A stretch of 64,000 nt of DNA, taken from the NCBI RefSeq assembly GCF_010723735.1, contig NZ_BLLB01000002.1:2728001-2792000 (forward strand), in the 5' to 3' direction. The stretch comes from Mycolicibacterium hippocampi. GTDB taxonomy: Bacteria > Actinomycetota > Actinomycetes > Mycobacteriales > Mycobacteriaceae. Positions 1-10,945 of the stretch are shown one piece after another; position 1 is the first letter of the stretch, and the number at the start of each line of letters is the position of its first letter. The notes below the pieces were generated by a model, which saw only the letters and a program-made list of their open reading frames with translations, was not told the origin of the DNA and made no database searches. The position numbers and the translations under genes were made by a program.

Positions 1-194
1 TGTCGGTGCCTCCGCTGATGCGGGGCTACCTGCGGTTGGGAGCCCAGGTGTGTGGGCAGCCTGCCCACGACCCCGACTTCGGGGTGGGAGACTTTCCGGC
101 GCTGCTCGACAAACGCCACGCCGACACCCGGTACCTGCGCCGACTCCGTTCAGTCGGGGCGGCCACCGCGATCGGCAACGAGGTGGAGTCATGA
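1..194 (+). CDS. GNAT-type N-acyltransferase, C-terminal end (partial)
   Basis: The last 64 codons of a gene that begins before the window, ending in TGA at 192-194. The readable tail contains a PPLMRGYLRLGA stretch followed by HDPDFGVGDFPALLD and a terminal HADTRYLRRL motif. That pattern is typical of the ornithine-acyl-ACP/hemolysin-like GNAT acyltransferases. In mycobacteria this gene sits directly before a PlsC-type acyltransferase, and the same order is seen here: the stop overlaps the start of the next gene as ATGA, so the two are probably translationally coupled. The two may cooperate in making an acylated lipid, but the substrate is unknown. The catalytic half lies outside the window, so only the family can be stated. 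Confidence 0.75.
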   Translation, partial: SVPPLMRGYLRLGAQVCGQPAHDPDFGVGDFPALLDKRHADTRYLRRLRSVGAATAIGNEVES

Positions 195-1054
195 CCGCCA
201 CCACGCCTGAACACGCCTGGCTGCAGCGAGCGACCTGTGGCGCCGGATGCGTCCACGCCGGTGCAGACGTGCCCGGTCGACGGTGGGTGGTCGCGGTGCG
301 CACCGCGTGGCGGGTGGCAGCAGCGCTGCTGCTGTTCTCGGGAGTGTGGCTGCTGGCCGTCCCGATGCCGGGACGGTCACATCTGCAGCGTGGCTACTGC
401 CGAATGATGTTGCGGTGCCTCGGGGTGCGGATGTCGGTGTCCGGCGGACCGATCCGCAATCTTCGTGGCGTGCTCGTGGTGAGTGGGCACGTGTCATGGC
501 TGGACACCTTCGCGATCGGGGCGGTGCTGCCGGGCTCATTCGTCGCCCGCGCCGACCTCGTGGACTGGCCGGCGCTCGGCCCGGTCGTCCGGCTGATGAA
601 GGTCATCCCGATCGACCGGGGCCGGCTGCGCAGGCTGCCGGCCGTGGTGGCGGCCGTCGCCGACCGGTTGCGGGCCGGACACACCGTGGTCGCGTTCCCG
701 GAAGGCACCACGTGGTGCGGACTGGGCTACGGCCGGTTCCGTCCCGCGATGTTCCAGGCCGCGGTCGACGCCGGCCGGCCCGTGCAACCGCTGCGGCTGA
801 CCTACCGGCACAAAGACGGCCGGCCGTCCACCGTGCCGGCGTTCGTGGGTGAGGACTCGCTGCTGACGTCGATCAAGCGGGTCATCACCGCACGCCGTAC
901 CGTCTGCCACGTCTCGGTCGAGTCGCTGCAACTGCCCGGTGCAGACCGTCGTGAGCTGGCCGCACGCTGCGAGGTCGCCGTGCGTGGCGCCACGGCGCGT
1001 TCAGTGCTGACCGCACGGTCCGACTGCGGTGAGGGCCACGCACTGGTGGCGTGA
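191..1054 (+). CDS. 1-acyl-glycerol-3-phosphate acyltransferase family (PlsC-like)
   Basis: A 287-residue membrane-associated acyltransferase, homologue of M. tuberculosis Rv3026c by position. The HX4D catalytic motif is seen as HVSWLD (about residues 111-116) and the FPEGTT substrate/phosphate motif lies about 70 residues later. A hydrophobic segment (about residues 45-62, AALLLFSGVWLLAV) probably anchors it to the inner membrane. I chose ATG 191 because it overlaps the upstream stop (ATGA); the longer in-frame opening from position 50 would run through the previous gene. It probably transfers an acyl chain to a lysolipid. Whether the acceptor is lysophosphatidate or an ornithine lipid made with the preceding GNAT protein cannot be decided here. 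Confidence 0.88.
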   Translation: MTATTPEHAWLQRATCGAGCVHAGADVPGRRWVVAVRTAWRVAAALLLFSGVWLLAVPMPGRSHLQRGYCRMMLRCLGVRMSVSGGPIRNLRGVLVVSGHVSWLDTFAIGAVLPGSFVARADLVDWPALGPVVRLMKVIPIDRGRLRRLPAVVAAVADRLRAGHTVVAFPEGTTWCGLGYGRFRPAMFQAAVDAGRPVQPLRLTYRHKDGRPSTVPAFVGEDSLLTSIKRVITARRTVCHVSVESLQLPGADRRELAARCEVAVRGATARSVLTARSDCGEGHALVA

Positions 1055-1099
1055 GCGGAATGAGGCCGGCAGGCGCGTGACGGCTATTGTGGAACGGTC

Positions 1100-2293
1100 A
1101 TGTCTGCGTGCACGCCGGTCTATCTCGACCACGCCGCCACCACCCCGATGCGTCCCGCCGCGATCGAGGCGATGGCCGCTGTGCTGGCGACCGTCGGCAA
1201 CGCCTCCTCGCTGCACGGCTCCGGCCGGCTGGCGAGGCGCCGGCTGGAGGAATCGCGGGAGACGACGGCCAAGCTGCTGGGAGCACGCCCGTCGGAGGTG
1301 ATCTTCACCGCAGGCGGGACCGAGAGCGACAACCTGGCGGTCAAGGGCATCTTCTGGGCGCGCCGTGACGCGTCGCCGCAGCGCCGGCGGATCATCACCA
1401 CACCCGTCGAACACCACGCGGTCCTCGACGCTGTGCAGTGGCTGGTCGAGCACGAGGGTGCCGAGGTGACGTGGCTACCGGTCGACGCGGTCGGCGCGGT
1501 CAGCCCGGCAGCACTGCGCGCCGCGATCGGTGACCCTGCCGATGTCGCCCTGATCTCCGTGATGTGGGCCAACAACGAGGTCGGCACCGTCATGCCGATC
1601 GCCGAGTTGGCCGCTGTCGCGTCCGAGTTCGACATCCCGATGCACAGCGACGCGATCCAGGCCGTCGGTCAGATCCCCGTCGACTTCGCCGCCAGCGGGT
1701 TGTCGGCGATGAGCGTGGCCGCACACAAGTTCGGCGGACCCACCGGCGTGGGCGCACTGCTGCTGCGTCGGGACACTGCCTGTGTGCCGCAGTTGCACGG
1801 CGGCGGACAGGAGCGCGACGTACGTTCCGGCACCCAGGATGTCGCCGGCGTGGTGGGGATGGCCGCTGCTGCCCGGGCAGCCGTCGAGGGCATGGAGTCG
1901 ACCGCGTCGCGGCTGCGGGCACTGCGCGACCGGCTGATCGACGGGGTGCTGGGGACGATCGGCGACGTCTACGTCAACGGCGCGCCGGGCACCGCCCGGC
2001 TGCCCGGCAACGCCCACTTCACCTTCCGTGGGTGTGAAGGTGATTCTTTGTTGATGTTGTTGGACGCCAAGGGAATCGAATGTTCCACCGGTTCGGCGTG
2101 TACCGCCGGGGTGGCGCAGCCGTCCCATGTGCTGACCGCGATGGGTGCCGACCCGGCCAGCGCGCGCGGATCGCTGCGGCTGTCGCTGGGGCACACCAGC
2201 ACCGACTCCGATGTCGATGCTGTGCTGGAGGTCCTGCCCGCGGCGGTGGAACGAGCCCGGCAAGCCGCGCTGGCCAGTTCGGGGCCCCGATGA
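1100..2293 (+). CDS. cysteine desulfurase (IscS/NifS family)
   Basis: A 397-residue PLP-dependent class V aminotransferase-fold enzyme that takes sulfur from L-cysteine as a persulfide. The N-terminus has the family signature [10 protein letters not shown]. The PLP-binding lysine is K210 in SVAAHKFGG, and the sulfur-carrying loop is [11 protein letters not shown] with C334 (C328 also present). Length is normal. It ends in an ATGA overlap with mnmA, so its most likely job is delivering sulfur for 2-thiouridine in tRNA. It may also serve other acceptors, since mycobacteria use the SUF system for Fe-S clusters. The neighbouring order desulfurase-mnmA is conserved in mycobacteria (Rv3025c-Rv3024c). 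Confidence 0.95.
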   Translation: MSACTPVYLDHAATTPMRPAAIEAMAAVLATVGNASSLHGSGRLARRRLEESRETTAKLLGARPSEVIFTAGGTESDNLAVKGIFWARRDASPQRRRIITTPVEHHAVLDAVQWLVEHEGAEVTWLPVDAVGAVSPAALRAAIGDPADVALISVMWANNEVGTVMPIAELAAVASEFDIPMHSDAIQAVGQIPVDFAASGLSAMSVAAHKFGGPTGVGALLLRRDTACVPQLHGGGQERDVRSGTQDVAGVVGMAAAARAAVEGMESTASRLRALRDRLIDGVLGTIGDVYVNGAPGTARLPGNAHFTFRGCEGDSLLMLLDAKGIECSTGSACTAGVAQPSHVLTAMGADPASARGSLRLSLGHTSTDSDVDAVLEVLPAAVERARQAALASSGPR

Positions 2294-3363
2294 GGGTGCT
2301 CGTTGCGATGAGCGGCGGTGTGGATTCCTCGGTCGCCGCAGCCCGGATGGTCGACGCCGGCCACGACGTCGTCGGTGTGCACCTGGCGCTGTCGAAGGCG
2401 CCCGGGACGTTGCGTACCGGCTCACGTGGGTGCTGTTCGAAGGAGGACGCGGGTGATGCCCGCCGCGTTGCCGACGTGCTCGACATCCCGTTCTACATCT
2501 GGGATTTCGCCGACCGGTTCAAAGAGGACGTGATCGACGACTTCGTGGAGTCCTACGCCCGGGGCGAGACGCCCAACCCATGTGTGCGTTGTAACGAGCG
2601 AATCAAGTTCTCCGCGTTGGCATCCCGGGCACTGGCCCTGGGCTTTGACGCGCTGGCCACCGGTCACTACGCGCAGTTGTCTGCCGGGCGGCTGCGCCGG
2701 GCCGTTGACCACGACAAAGATCAGTCCTATGTGTTGGCGGTGCTCAGCGCCGAACAGCTGCGTCATGCCGTGTTCCCGATCGGCGACACTCCGAAAGCGC
2801 AGATCCGCGAGGAGGCCGCCCGCCGCGGCTTGTCGGTCGCGGACAAAGCCGACAGTCACGACATCTGCTTCATCCCGTCGGGGGACACCCGAGCGTTCCT
2901 CGGCGCCCGCATCGGTGTGCGGCGCGGCCAGGTGGTCGACGGCGCGGGCACCGTGCTGGCCGAGCACGATGGAGTGCACGGTTTCACCATCGGCCAGCGG
3001 AAGGGGTTGGGCATCGCCGGCCCCGGTCCGGACGGCCGCCCCCGGTACGTCACCGGTATCGACGCCGACACCGGCACCGTGCGCGTCGGTGACCTCGCCG
3101 ACCTGGAGGTGACCACCCTGGCCGGGGAGGCGCCGGTGTTCACCTCGGGCGTCACGCCCGACGGCCCGGTGGAATGCGTGGTGCAGGTGCGCGCTCACGG
3201 CGGCATCGTCGACGCGGTCGCCGAGTTACGCGGCGAGGAGTTGGTGGTCGATCTGCGGTCGCCGCTGCGAGGTGTCGCGCCCGGCCAGACCGTGGTGCTC
3301 TACCGCCCCGATCCCGATGGCGACGAGGTTCTGGGCAGCGCGACGATTCGCGACGCGCACTAG
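2290..3363 (+). CDS. mnmA: tRNA-specific 2-thiouridylase MnmA
   Basis: A 357-residue cytosolic ATP-dependent enzyme that thiolates U34 of tRNA-Glu, -Gln and -Lys. The N-terminal ATP-pyrophosphatase loop is SGGVDSS (residues 8-14). The catalytic cysteine lies in [12 protein letters not shown] (C101, with C98 nearby) and the second catalytic cysteine is C193 in [14 protein letters not shown] 2290 overlaps the desulfurase stop; the 70 codons open upstream of it lie inside that gene and are not used. Its TAG stop overlaps the stop of the convergent lpqA gene (CTAG at 3360-3363), so there is no intergenic terminator. Confidence 0.96.
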   Translation: MRVLVAMSGGVDSSVAAARMVDAGHDVVGVHLALSKAPGTLRTGSRGCCSKEDAGDARRVADVLDIPFYIWDFADRFKEDVIDDFVESYARGETPNPCVRCNERIKFSALASRALALGFDALATGHYAQLSAGRLRRAVDHDKDQSYVLAVLSAEQLRHAVFPIGDTPKAQIREEAARRGLSVADKADSHDICFIPSGDTRAFLGARIGVRRGQVVDGAGTVLAEHDGVHGFTIGQRKGLGIAGPGPDGRPRYVTGIDADTGTVRVGDLADLEVTTLAGEAPVFTSGVTPDGPVECVVQVRAHGGIVDAVAELRGEELVVDLRSPLRGVAPGQTVVLYRPDPDGDEVLGSATIRDAH

Positions 3364-3998
3364 CCGGGCACGTTGGCGAGGATGTTCGACATGACGATGT
3401 CGGGGACCGAGTCCGGGAACGCGCAGAACGTGACCTCCACCAGGACGACCGACTTGACCCGGTAATCGCGTCCGCAGTTGCCTGGGCGGGTGGCGACTGA
3501 GTCCTCGGTGGTCGTCACAGCGCCGACGATGGCCGGACCCGAATCGGTCGCATCACATCCGCCGATTAGTTCGACGAGGCCGTCAAAGGCGCGTTGCGCG
3601 GCCGCGATGTCGCGGTAGCCCGCCGCCGCTTGCGAGATCAGCCCGCCCCTCGGCGGGTTCTGGAACGTCGACTTGCGGAACTCCTCGACCTCGGTTCCGA
3701 AGATCTGCGACTCGGCGAAGACCCATTGACATTGTGGCGGAACGGATTCGAACATGGCATCGATGTCCACGGGCATCTTGCTGTCCATTCCGGGGATGGC
3801 GGTGAGGTCATCGCCGGCCCCGGTGACGGCCTGCATTTGTGCACGTTTGAGTAGCACGACGTCGACATCAACCGGCGAACGCGAGTCCTCGTCGATGCCG
3901 GGTACCGACCGGACCGCGGTTCCGTCCACAGTGTGCGCGCACCCGGCGACGAGCAGCAAGACGACGCACAGGGCAGACGCGCGCAGCCGGGCCGTCAT
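3360..3998 (-). CDS. lpqA: lipoprotein LpqA-like, sensor-domain family
   Basis: A 212-residue exported lipoprotein. The N-terminus MTARLRAS is followed by a hydrophobic core and a lipobox VAGC (C20), then an unstructured AHTVDGTAV linker. The mature domain, with about four cysteines and the pattern CQWVFAESQ and [10 protein letters not shown], resembles the extracellular ligand domain of PknH and related mycobacterial lipoproteins. I used ATG 3998 because it gives a compact signal peptide; ATG 4022 (adding MRRSTLVR) is also possible and would put the start 12 bp from the divergent gene. The symbol rests on synteny with Rv3016. Ligand and function are unknown. Confidence 0.8.
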   Translation of the reverse strand: MTARLRASALCVVLLLVAGCAHTVDGTAVRSVPGIDEDSRSPVDVDVVLLKRAQMQAVTGAGDDLTAIPGMDSKMPVDIDAMFESVPPQCQWVFAESQIFGTEVEEFRKSTFQNPPRGGLISQAAAGYRDIAAAQRAFDGLVELIGGCDATDSGPAIVGAVTTTEDSVATRPGNCGRDYRVKSVVLVEVTFCAFPDSVPDIVMSNILANVPG

Positions 3999-4034
3999 AC
4001 GCACGAGAGTAGACCGTCGCATAGTGTCGTTCGA

Positions 4035-5045
4035 GTGAGTGTTTTTGCCAGTGCGACCGGTGTCGGATCGTGGCCGGGCTCGTCGGCCCGGCAAGCCGCC
4101 GAGATCGTCGTGGGTGAGTTGCACCGCCTACCGCACCTCGTCGAGCTGCCCGAGCGTGGCGTGGGAGCAGATCTGATCGGCCGCGCCGGTGCGCTGTTGG
4201 TGGACATCGCCATCGACACCGTGCCCCGGGGGTACCGAATCGCGACTGGTCGCAGATCGGTGACCCGCCGGGCGGTGAGCCTCCTCGATGAGGACATCGA
4301 CGCGCTCGAGGAAGCGTGGGAGACCGCCGGATTGCGTGGCGGCGACCGTGTGGTCAAGGTGCAGGCTCCGGGTCCGGTCACCCTGGCCGCGCACCTGGAG
4401 CTGCCCGGCGGACACCGGGCCATCACCGACAACGGTGCGGTCCGCGATCTGACCAGATCACTGGCCGAAGGTGTGGCCGGTCTGCGGGCGCAGCTGGCGC
4501 GACGGTTGGAGGCAGCAGTGGTCGTACAGTTCGACGAGCCGTCGCTGCCGGCCGCCCTCGCGGGTCGGTTGACGGGTGTGACGAGCTTTTCGCCGGTGCA
4601 TCCGGTGGACGAGTCGGTGGTGATCCAGTTGCTCGACGAATGTGTCGCAGTCGTGGGCGGGGAGGTCGCAGTGCACTGCTGCGCCGCCGGCCTGCCGTGG
4701 AAGTTGTTGCAGCGCAGCACTATCGCCGCGGTATCGGTGGACGTGCAGGCCCTGACCGCGGCGGATCTGGACGGCGTCGGCGAGTTCGTCGAATCCGGTC
4801 GTACGGTTCTGCTCGGAGCCGTGCCGACGGTGTTTTCCGGACCGGAGCTTTCTGCTCGGCAGGTCGCCACGACCGTCGCGGAGGTGACCGATCGGCTGGG
4901 GTTCGCACGGGCCGTGCTGCGCGACCGCATCGGCGTCACGCCGGCCTGCGGACTGGCCACCGCGAAGCCGGCATGGGCCCGCAGATCCATCGAGCTAGCC
5001 CAACAAGCCGCGGATGCGTTGGCGGAAGACCCGGAGGCCGTCTGA
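4035..5045 (+). CDS. MetE C-terminal-like (cobalamin-independent methionine synthase family) protein
   Basis: A 336-residue single-barrel protein related to the C-terminal catalytic half of MetE. It starts at GTG 4035 (VSVFASATGVGSWPG), with G-S-W-P typical of the family. It keeps the zinc-ligand regions HCCAAGLPW and TPACGLATAKPAWA. It is less than half the length of true MetE and lacks the N-terminal folate-binding barrel, so it is unlikely to make methionine from methyltetrahydrofolate itself. Positional homologue is Rv3015c. A different methyl donor or acceptor is likely but unknown. It is divergent from lpqA with only 36 bp between start codons. Confidence 0.82.
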   Translation: MSVFASATGVGSWPGSSARQAAEIVVGELHRLPHLVELPERGVGADLIGRAGALLVDIAIDTVPRGYRIATGRRSVTRRAVSLLDEDIDALEEAWETAGLRGGDRVVKVQAPGPVTLAAHLELPGGHRAITDNGAVRDLTRSLAEGVAGLRAQLARRLEAAVVVQFDEPSLPAALAGRLTGVTSFSPVHPVDESVVIQLLDECVAVVGGEVAVHCCAAGLPWKLLQRSTIAAVSVDVQALTAADLDGVGEFVESGRTVLLGAVPTVFSGPELSARQVATTVAEVTDRLGFARAVLRDRIGVTPACGLATAKPAWARRSIELAQQAADALAEDPEAV

Positions 5046-5079
5046 CCGGCGGTGTCAGGCGGCGTCCGACATGTCGAGT

Positions 5080-5126
5080 TCCGAGTTTTGTCGCGAAAGT
5101 GCGACCCGACTGCTGCAGAACTCGGA
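5080..5126. repeat. compound palindrome between convergent genes
   Basis: Outer arms TCCGAGTT (5080-5087) and AACTCGGA (5119-5126) are perfect complements and enclose an inner hairpin with arms GTCGC (5090-5094) and GCGAC (5101-5105). It lies in the 120-bp gap between two convergent genes. No long T tract follows on either strand, so it may be a weak bidirectional terminator or a dispersed repeat copy. Confidence 0.55.
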
Positions 5127-5165
5127 TCTCGGCGTCGAAGCGCCAAGGCCGTCGAGCTGCGGCCG

Positions 5166-5603
5166 TCAATTCCTATTCAGCTCCTCGGCGAGCATCACGA
5201 TGATGCCGCTCGGACCGCGGACGTACGTGAGTTTGTAAACGTCCTCATATGTCGCTACGCCGCGAAGCGGATGGCAGCCGTGCCTGGCGGCTATCTCGAG
5301 GGCTTTGTCGATGTCGTCGACAGAGAACGCGACGCGGTGCATGCCGATCTCGTTGGGAGTGGTGGGCTCCGACTCGATGGCTTCGGGGTGGAGGTATTCG
5401 AAGAGTTCGAGGCGGCCGTGACCCTCGGGCGTCTGGAGAATCGCAATGTTGGCATGATTGCCATCGAGGCCGACGGCGGTGTCGGTCCATTCGCCCTTGA
5501 CCGTGTCACGGCCGACGACCGTCAGACCGAGGTCGGTGAAAAAGTCAATCGTCGCCTCGAGGTCGCGAACGGCGATGCCGACGTTCTCGAACTTGATGGC
5601 CAT
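5166..5603 (-). CDS. VOC (glyoxalase/bleomycin-resistance fold) family protein
   Basis: A 145-residue single-domain protein of the vicinal oxygen chelate superfamily. It opens with FENVGIAVRDLEATIDFF, the usual first beta-alpha unit, and contains ELFEYLHP and MHRVAFSVDDIDKAL, where the E and H residues are the expected metal ligands of the paired modules. It could be a dioxygenase, epimerase or lyase; the sequence does not say which. Start ATG 5603 matches the family N-terminus. It stands alone, 64 bp downstream in transcription sense from the acyl-CoA ligase, and may share its transcript. Confidence 0.85.
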   Translation of the reverse strand: MAIKFENVGIAVRDLEATIDFFTDLGLTVVGRDTVKGEWTDTAVGLDGNHANIAILQTPEGHGRLELFEYLHPEAIESEPTTPNEIGMHRVAFSVDDIDKALEIAARHGCHPLRGVATYEDVYKLTYVRGPSGIIVMLAEELNRN

Positions 5604-5667
5604 GCGGGCGTGCTACCGAGCGGGCACTTCTGATCGTCGGGCTCGGCGGTCGCGGGCCGTGCGCGCC

Positions 5668-7275
5668 CTAGTTCATCCGCAGGTCCTTGCGAAGGATTTT
5701 GCCCGACGCCGACTTCGGGACCGCGTCGATGAACGCGACCTGGCGGACCTTCTTGTACGGGGCCACCTGGCCGGCGACGTACTCCATCACGTCGGCCTCG
5801 GTCAACTCGGCGTCTTCACGCTTGACCACAAACGCCTTGGGCACTTCCTCACCCTCGTCATCGGGCACGCCGACCACCGCAGCGTCGGCGATCTGCGGGT
5901 GCGCCAGCAGCACGGCCTCCAGTTCGGCGGGCGGCACCTGATACCCCTTGTACTTGATCAGTTCCTTGAGCCGGTCCACGATGTACACGCAGCCGTGGGC
6001 GTCCACCTGCGCGAGGTCGCCGGTGTGCAGCCAGCCGTCGTCGTCGATGGTGGATTTGGTGGCCTCGTCGTTGTTGAGGTAGCCGGCCATCACGTTCGGC
6101 CCCTTGAACCACAACTCGCCGGTTCTGCTCAAACCTTCTGCCGGGGGCCGGATCTCGTCACCGGTCTCCGGGTCGACGATCTTGGATGCGGCGTTCGACA
6201 CCGTCCAGCCGACCGAGCTGAGCGGCGCCTCCGCCCGCAGGTTGTGCCGGCCACCGTCGAACGGGGTTATGTGGCTGACCGGACTCAGCTCGCTCATCCC
6301 ATAGCCCTGCACCACTTTGCAGCCCAGTCGCTCGGCGACGGCCCGGCCGAGGTCGGCGTCCAGCGGTGCCGCACCGGACATCACGACGTTGAGCGACGAC
6401 AGGTCATATGAGTCCACCAGCGGGTGCTTGGCCAGCGCCACCGCGACCGGAGGCGCGATGAAGGCGATGGTGCACTTGTGCTCGGCGATGTTGCCCAGGA
6501 ACTCGCCGAGGTCGAAGCCCGGCATGATGACCAGTCGCGCACGGGCGTGCAGGGCTGCGTTGAGCAGGACGGTCATCCCGTAGATGTGGAAGAACGGCAG
6601 CACGGCCAGGATGACGTCGTCGGAGACCATTCCGTGCAGTGGGCGGATCTGTGCGACGTTGGCGACGAGGTTGCGGTGCGTCAGCATCACGCCCTTGGGG
6701 TTCCCGGTGGTCCCTGAGCTGTAGGGAAGCACCGCGAGGTGCGCCGAGGGCGCGAAGTTCACCTCCGGGGCGCGGTTTCCGCCGGCAAGCAGGTCCGTGG
6801 CGTTGGGATGACCGTCGGCGTCGCGGCCCGCACCGTCGAGCACCACCAGGTTCTCGTCGGGGATGCCGGCCGCCGCCGCGCCTTCCTTGGCCTGCGCCAG
6901 CATCGGGGTCACGGTGATGAGCATCTTGGCATCGGAGTCGGTCAGCTGCTTGGTGATGTCCTTGGCGGTGAACAGCGCGTTGATCGTCGTGGCCGTCGCA
7001 CCGGCGCGGAGGATGGCATGGAAGGCGACGGCGAACGCCGAGCTGTTCGGGGCGAGCAGTCCGACCACGTCGCCGACGCCGAGGCCGCGTCCGGCCAGCG
7101 CACCGGCGAACGAATCGATCAGGGCGACCATCTCGCCGTAGGTGGTTTTCCTACCGGACTTCGTGTCGATCAGCGCGACACGGTCGGCATCGGCGGTGTC
7201 CAGCTGGTCGAACAGGTAGTCGTAGACGCTGGCTGTCGGGATGTCGACTTCGGGGAAGGGGCTCGCGAAGCTCAT
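5668..7275 (-). CDS. acyl-CoA ligase, 4-coumarate-CoA ligase-like (ANL superfamily)
   Basis: A 535-residue adenylate-forming enzyme that activates a carboxylic acid to its CoA thioester. The P-loop-like motif is LPYSSGTTGNPKGVMLTHRN; the A5-type motif QGYGMSELSP, the hinge region GWLHTGDLAQVDAHG and the C-terminal lysine motif KSASGKILRKDL are all present, so both domains look intact. Overall pattern is closest to plant-type 4CL and fatty-acid ligases. The substrate is not predictable from these motifs. It is not part of the conserved Rv3015c-Rv3014c order that I recall and may be an accessory gene. Confidence 0.9.
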   Translation of the reverse strand: MSFASPFPEVDIPTASVYDYLFDQLDTADADRVALIDTKSGRKTTYGEMVALIDSFAGALAGRGLGVGDVVGLLAPNSSAFAVAFHAILRAGATATTINALFTAKDITKQLTDSDAKMLITVTPMLAQAKEGAAAAGIPDENLVVLDGAGRDADGHPNATDLLAGGNRAPEVNFAPSAHLAVLPYSSGTTGNPKGVMLTHRNLVANVAQIRPLHGMVSDDVILAVLPFFHIYGMTVLLNAALHARARLVIMPGFDLGEFLGNIAEHKCTIAFIAPPVAVALAKHPLVDSYDLSSLNVVMSGAAPLDADLGRAVAERLGCKVVQGYGMSELSPVSHITPFDGGRHNLRAEAPLSSVGWTVSNAASKIVDPETGDEIRPPAEGLSRTGELWFKGPNVMAGYLNNDEATKSTIDDDGWLHTGDLAQVDAHGCVYIVDRLKELIKYKGYQVPPAELEAVLLAHPQIADAAVVGVPDDEGEEVPKAFVVKREDAELTEADVMEYVAGQVAPYKKVRQVAFIDAVPKSASGKILRKDLRMN

Positions 7276-7309
7276 GGTCCCGATCGAACCATGCCCGGCC
7301 CCGGCCGGG

Positions 7310-7711
7310 TCAGCGTTCGTCGAGCTGTTTCACCGATTTCTTCGGAGCGACCAACCGAAACGACGAGTCGACCAGCTCGGTGACCTCGTCCCAGTCCACA
7401 GCGCGGACTGTGAAGTCCATCCCCAGCCAGCCGAACGGCCCCATGTACGCGGGGTAGAAGAAGCGGCTGTCCTGCTCGAGCGCCTTGCGGTCGCTGTCGT
7501 CGACCTTGACCAGGATCGAGTGTGGGTGCGCCAGGTACTCGCCCTTCTTGTCTCCTTTGACGCTTCCGCCGTACATCAGGAACATCTTGGGCGCGCAGAA
7601 CACCGGCCGACCCCAGGAGATCTTCTCGAACGCCGCCGGGAACCCGAGGGCGATCTCGCGCACTTCGGCCAACCCCATGTCGTCTTCGCGGAACATGATC
7701 GGATGTGGCAT
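7310..7711 (-). CDS. MmcQ/YjbR-like family protein
   Basis: A 133-residue protein with the YjbR double-wing fold signature: ALGFPAAFEKISWGRPVF near the N-terminus, KGEYLAHPHSILVKV in the middle and SSFRLVAPKKSVKQLDE at the end. ATG 7711 gives the family length; the in-frame opening to 8572 is antisense to ligA and is not used. Members are often described as DNA-binding-like, but no function is established. It diverges from ligA with 66 bp between starts. Confidence 0.82.
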   Translation of the reverse strand: MPHPIMFREDDMGLAEVREIALGFPAAFEKISWGRPVFCAPKMFLMYGGSVKGDKKGEYLAHPHSILVKVDDSDRKALEQDSRFFYPAYMGPFGWLGMDFTVRAVDWDEVTELVDSSFRLVAPKKSVKQLDER

Positions 7712-7768
7712 GACGCCAGGGTATCCACACCGCCGCCGACGGCGCCGGGTGTCTGAGGGCTCAGATAA

Positions 7769-9901
<2,133 letters not shown>

Positions 9902-9904
9902 GGC

Positions 9905-10570
9905 TCAGCGCAGGATCGTCGCGATGATCCCGGCCAGGTAGCCCAGGCGCGCGACCTCGCTCGGCCGGAAGACCGGCCCGCCCGGACGGCCGAGGACAAC
10001 AGCGGTGCGGGCATCGCCCAGCGGCGCGGCGGCCAGTGTGGTGTCCATGTCCCGCCACACCTGGGGCACCCAGTCGGCGGTGGCGTCGAGGGCTTCGGCC
10101 TGATCGATCGGAAGCCAGGGCGTCTCGGCGGCTTGGGTTTCGGGGGCTCCGGAACTGCCGACCAGGCGCCGCGGACCCTCATCGGTCAGCTGGGTGACCG
10201 CGCACCAACCGACACGCAGTACTTTGGGGGCTTCGTCGACGAGTACCTGGAACCTCTTGAGCCTACCGTCGGCCGCGGCGACGTGATCGATCAACTCGAG
10301 TTCGCGGTGCGCTTCCAGCAGCCCGGTGTGTGGCCGGATGCTGTCGACGTAGACACCCTTGAGCTTCTCGGCGGCGGTGATCAGCATGTCGGCCATCGCG
10401 CCGGAGGGAAGGTCGACCACCAGATCGTCGACCGCGTAACCGGCCGCCCGCTCGACCACGTCGAGGGACAGGATGTCGGCGCCTACCGAACCGAGGGCGA
10501 CGGCCAGCGAGCCGAGGCTGCCGGGCCTGTCCTCTAGCTGGACCCGCAGCAGATACGAAGGCACGCGCAC
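9905..10570 (-). CDS. ACT-domain protein
   Basis: A 221-residue protein with an N-terminal ACT domain ([37 protein letters not shown], given here only as the first and last residues S5 to R41) that normally binds a small ligand such as an amino acid. The C-terminal half, with [13 protein letters not shown] and [19 protein letters not shown], looks GAF-like. It starts at GTG 10570 and diverges from gatC with 75 bp between starts. Its position between ligA and gatC is conserved (Rv3013). No catalytic residues are recognisable; a regulatory or sensing role is inferred only from the domain. Confidence 0.8.
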   Translation of the reverse strand: MRVPSYLLRVQLEDRPGSLGSLAVALGSVGADILSLDVVERAAGYAVDDLVVDLPSGAMADMLITAAEKLKGVYVDSIRPHTGLLEAHRELELIDHVAAADGRLKRFQVLVDEAPKVLRVGWCAVTQLTDEGPRRLVGSSGAPETQAAETPWLPIDQAEALDATADWVPQVWRDMDTTLAAAPLGDARTAVVLGRPGGPVFRPSEVARLGYLAGIIATILR

Positions 10571-10645
10571 ACTGTTTCACGGAGAGTGGCTGGCAGGCGA
10601 CTCGGGCGCGATCGCTTGAAACGCGTTGAACTAGGCTTGGCGGTC

Positions 10646-10945
10646 GTGTCACAGATCTCGCGAGACGAAGTTGCCCACCTGGCACGCCTTGCCCGGCTCG
10701 CCCTGACCGATGACGAACTCGACAGCTTCGTCGGCCAGCTCGACGCCATCCTCGGCCACGTCAGTCAGATCCAGGCGGTCGACGTCACCGGGGTGGAGGC
10801 CACCGACAATCCCCTCAAGGACGTCAACGTCTTTCGTCCGGACGTGGTCCGGCCGTCGCTGACACAGGAACAGGTCCTGGCGGCGGCGCCGAAATCGGCC
10901 GACGAACGGTTCGCGGTCCCGCGGATTCTGGGAGAAGCCGAATGA
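10646..10945 (+). CDS. gatC: Asp/Glu-tRNA amidotransferase subunit GatC
   Basis: A 99-residue small subunit of the GatCAB amidotransferase. It has the family pattern [21 protein letters not shown] at the N-terminus and LRPD-like [16 protein letters not shown] further on. GatC stabilises GatA and helps it dock to GatB. I used GTG 10646 (VSQISRDEV); the open frame from 10586 adds a non-conserved segment. The stop overlaps the start of gatA, showing translational coupling. Confidence 0.94.
   Translation: MSQISRDEVAHLARLARLALTDDELDSFVGQLDAILGHVSQIQAVDVTGVEATDNPLKDVNVFRPDVVRPSLTQEQVLAAAPKSADERFAVPRILGEAE

Noticed and set aside
3999..4034. SAM or cobalamin riboswitch before the MetE-like gene
   Set aside because: The divergent gap is 36 bp, too short for either class.
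3995..5146. 383-residue minus-strand frame opposite the MetE-like gene
   Set aside because: Ser/Arg/Ala/Thr-rich shadow with no homology signature.
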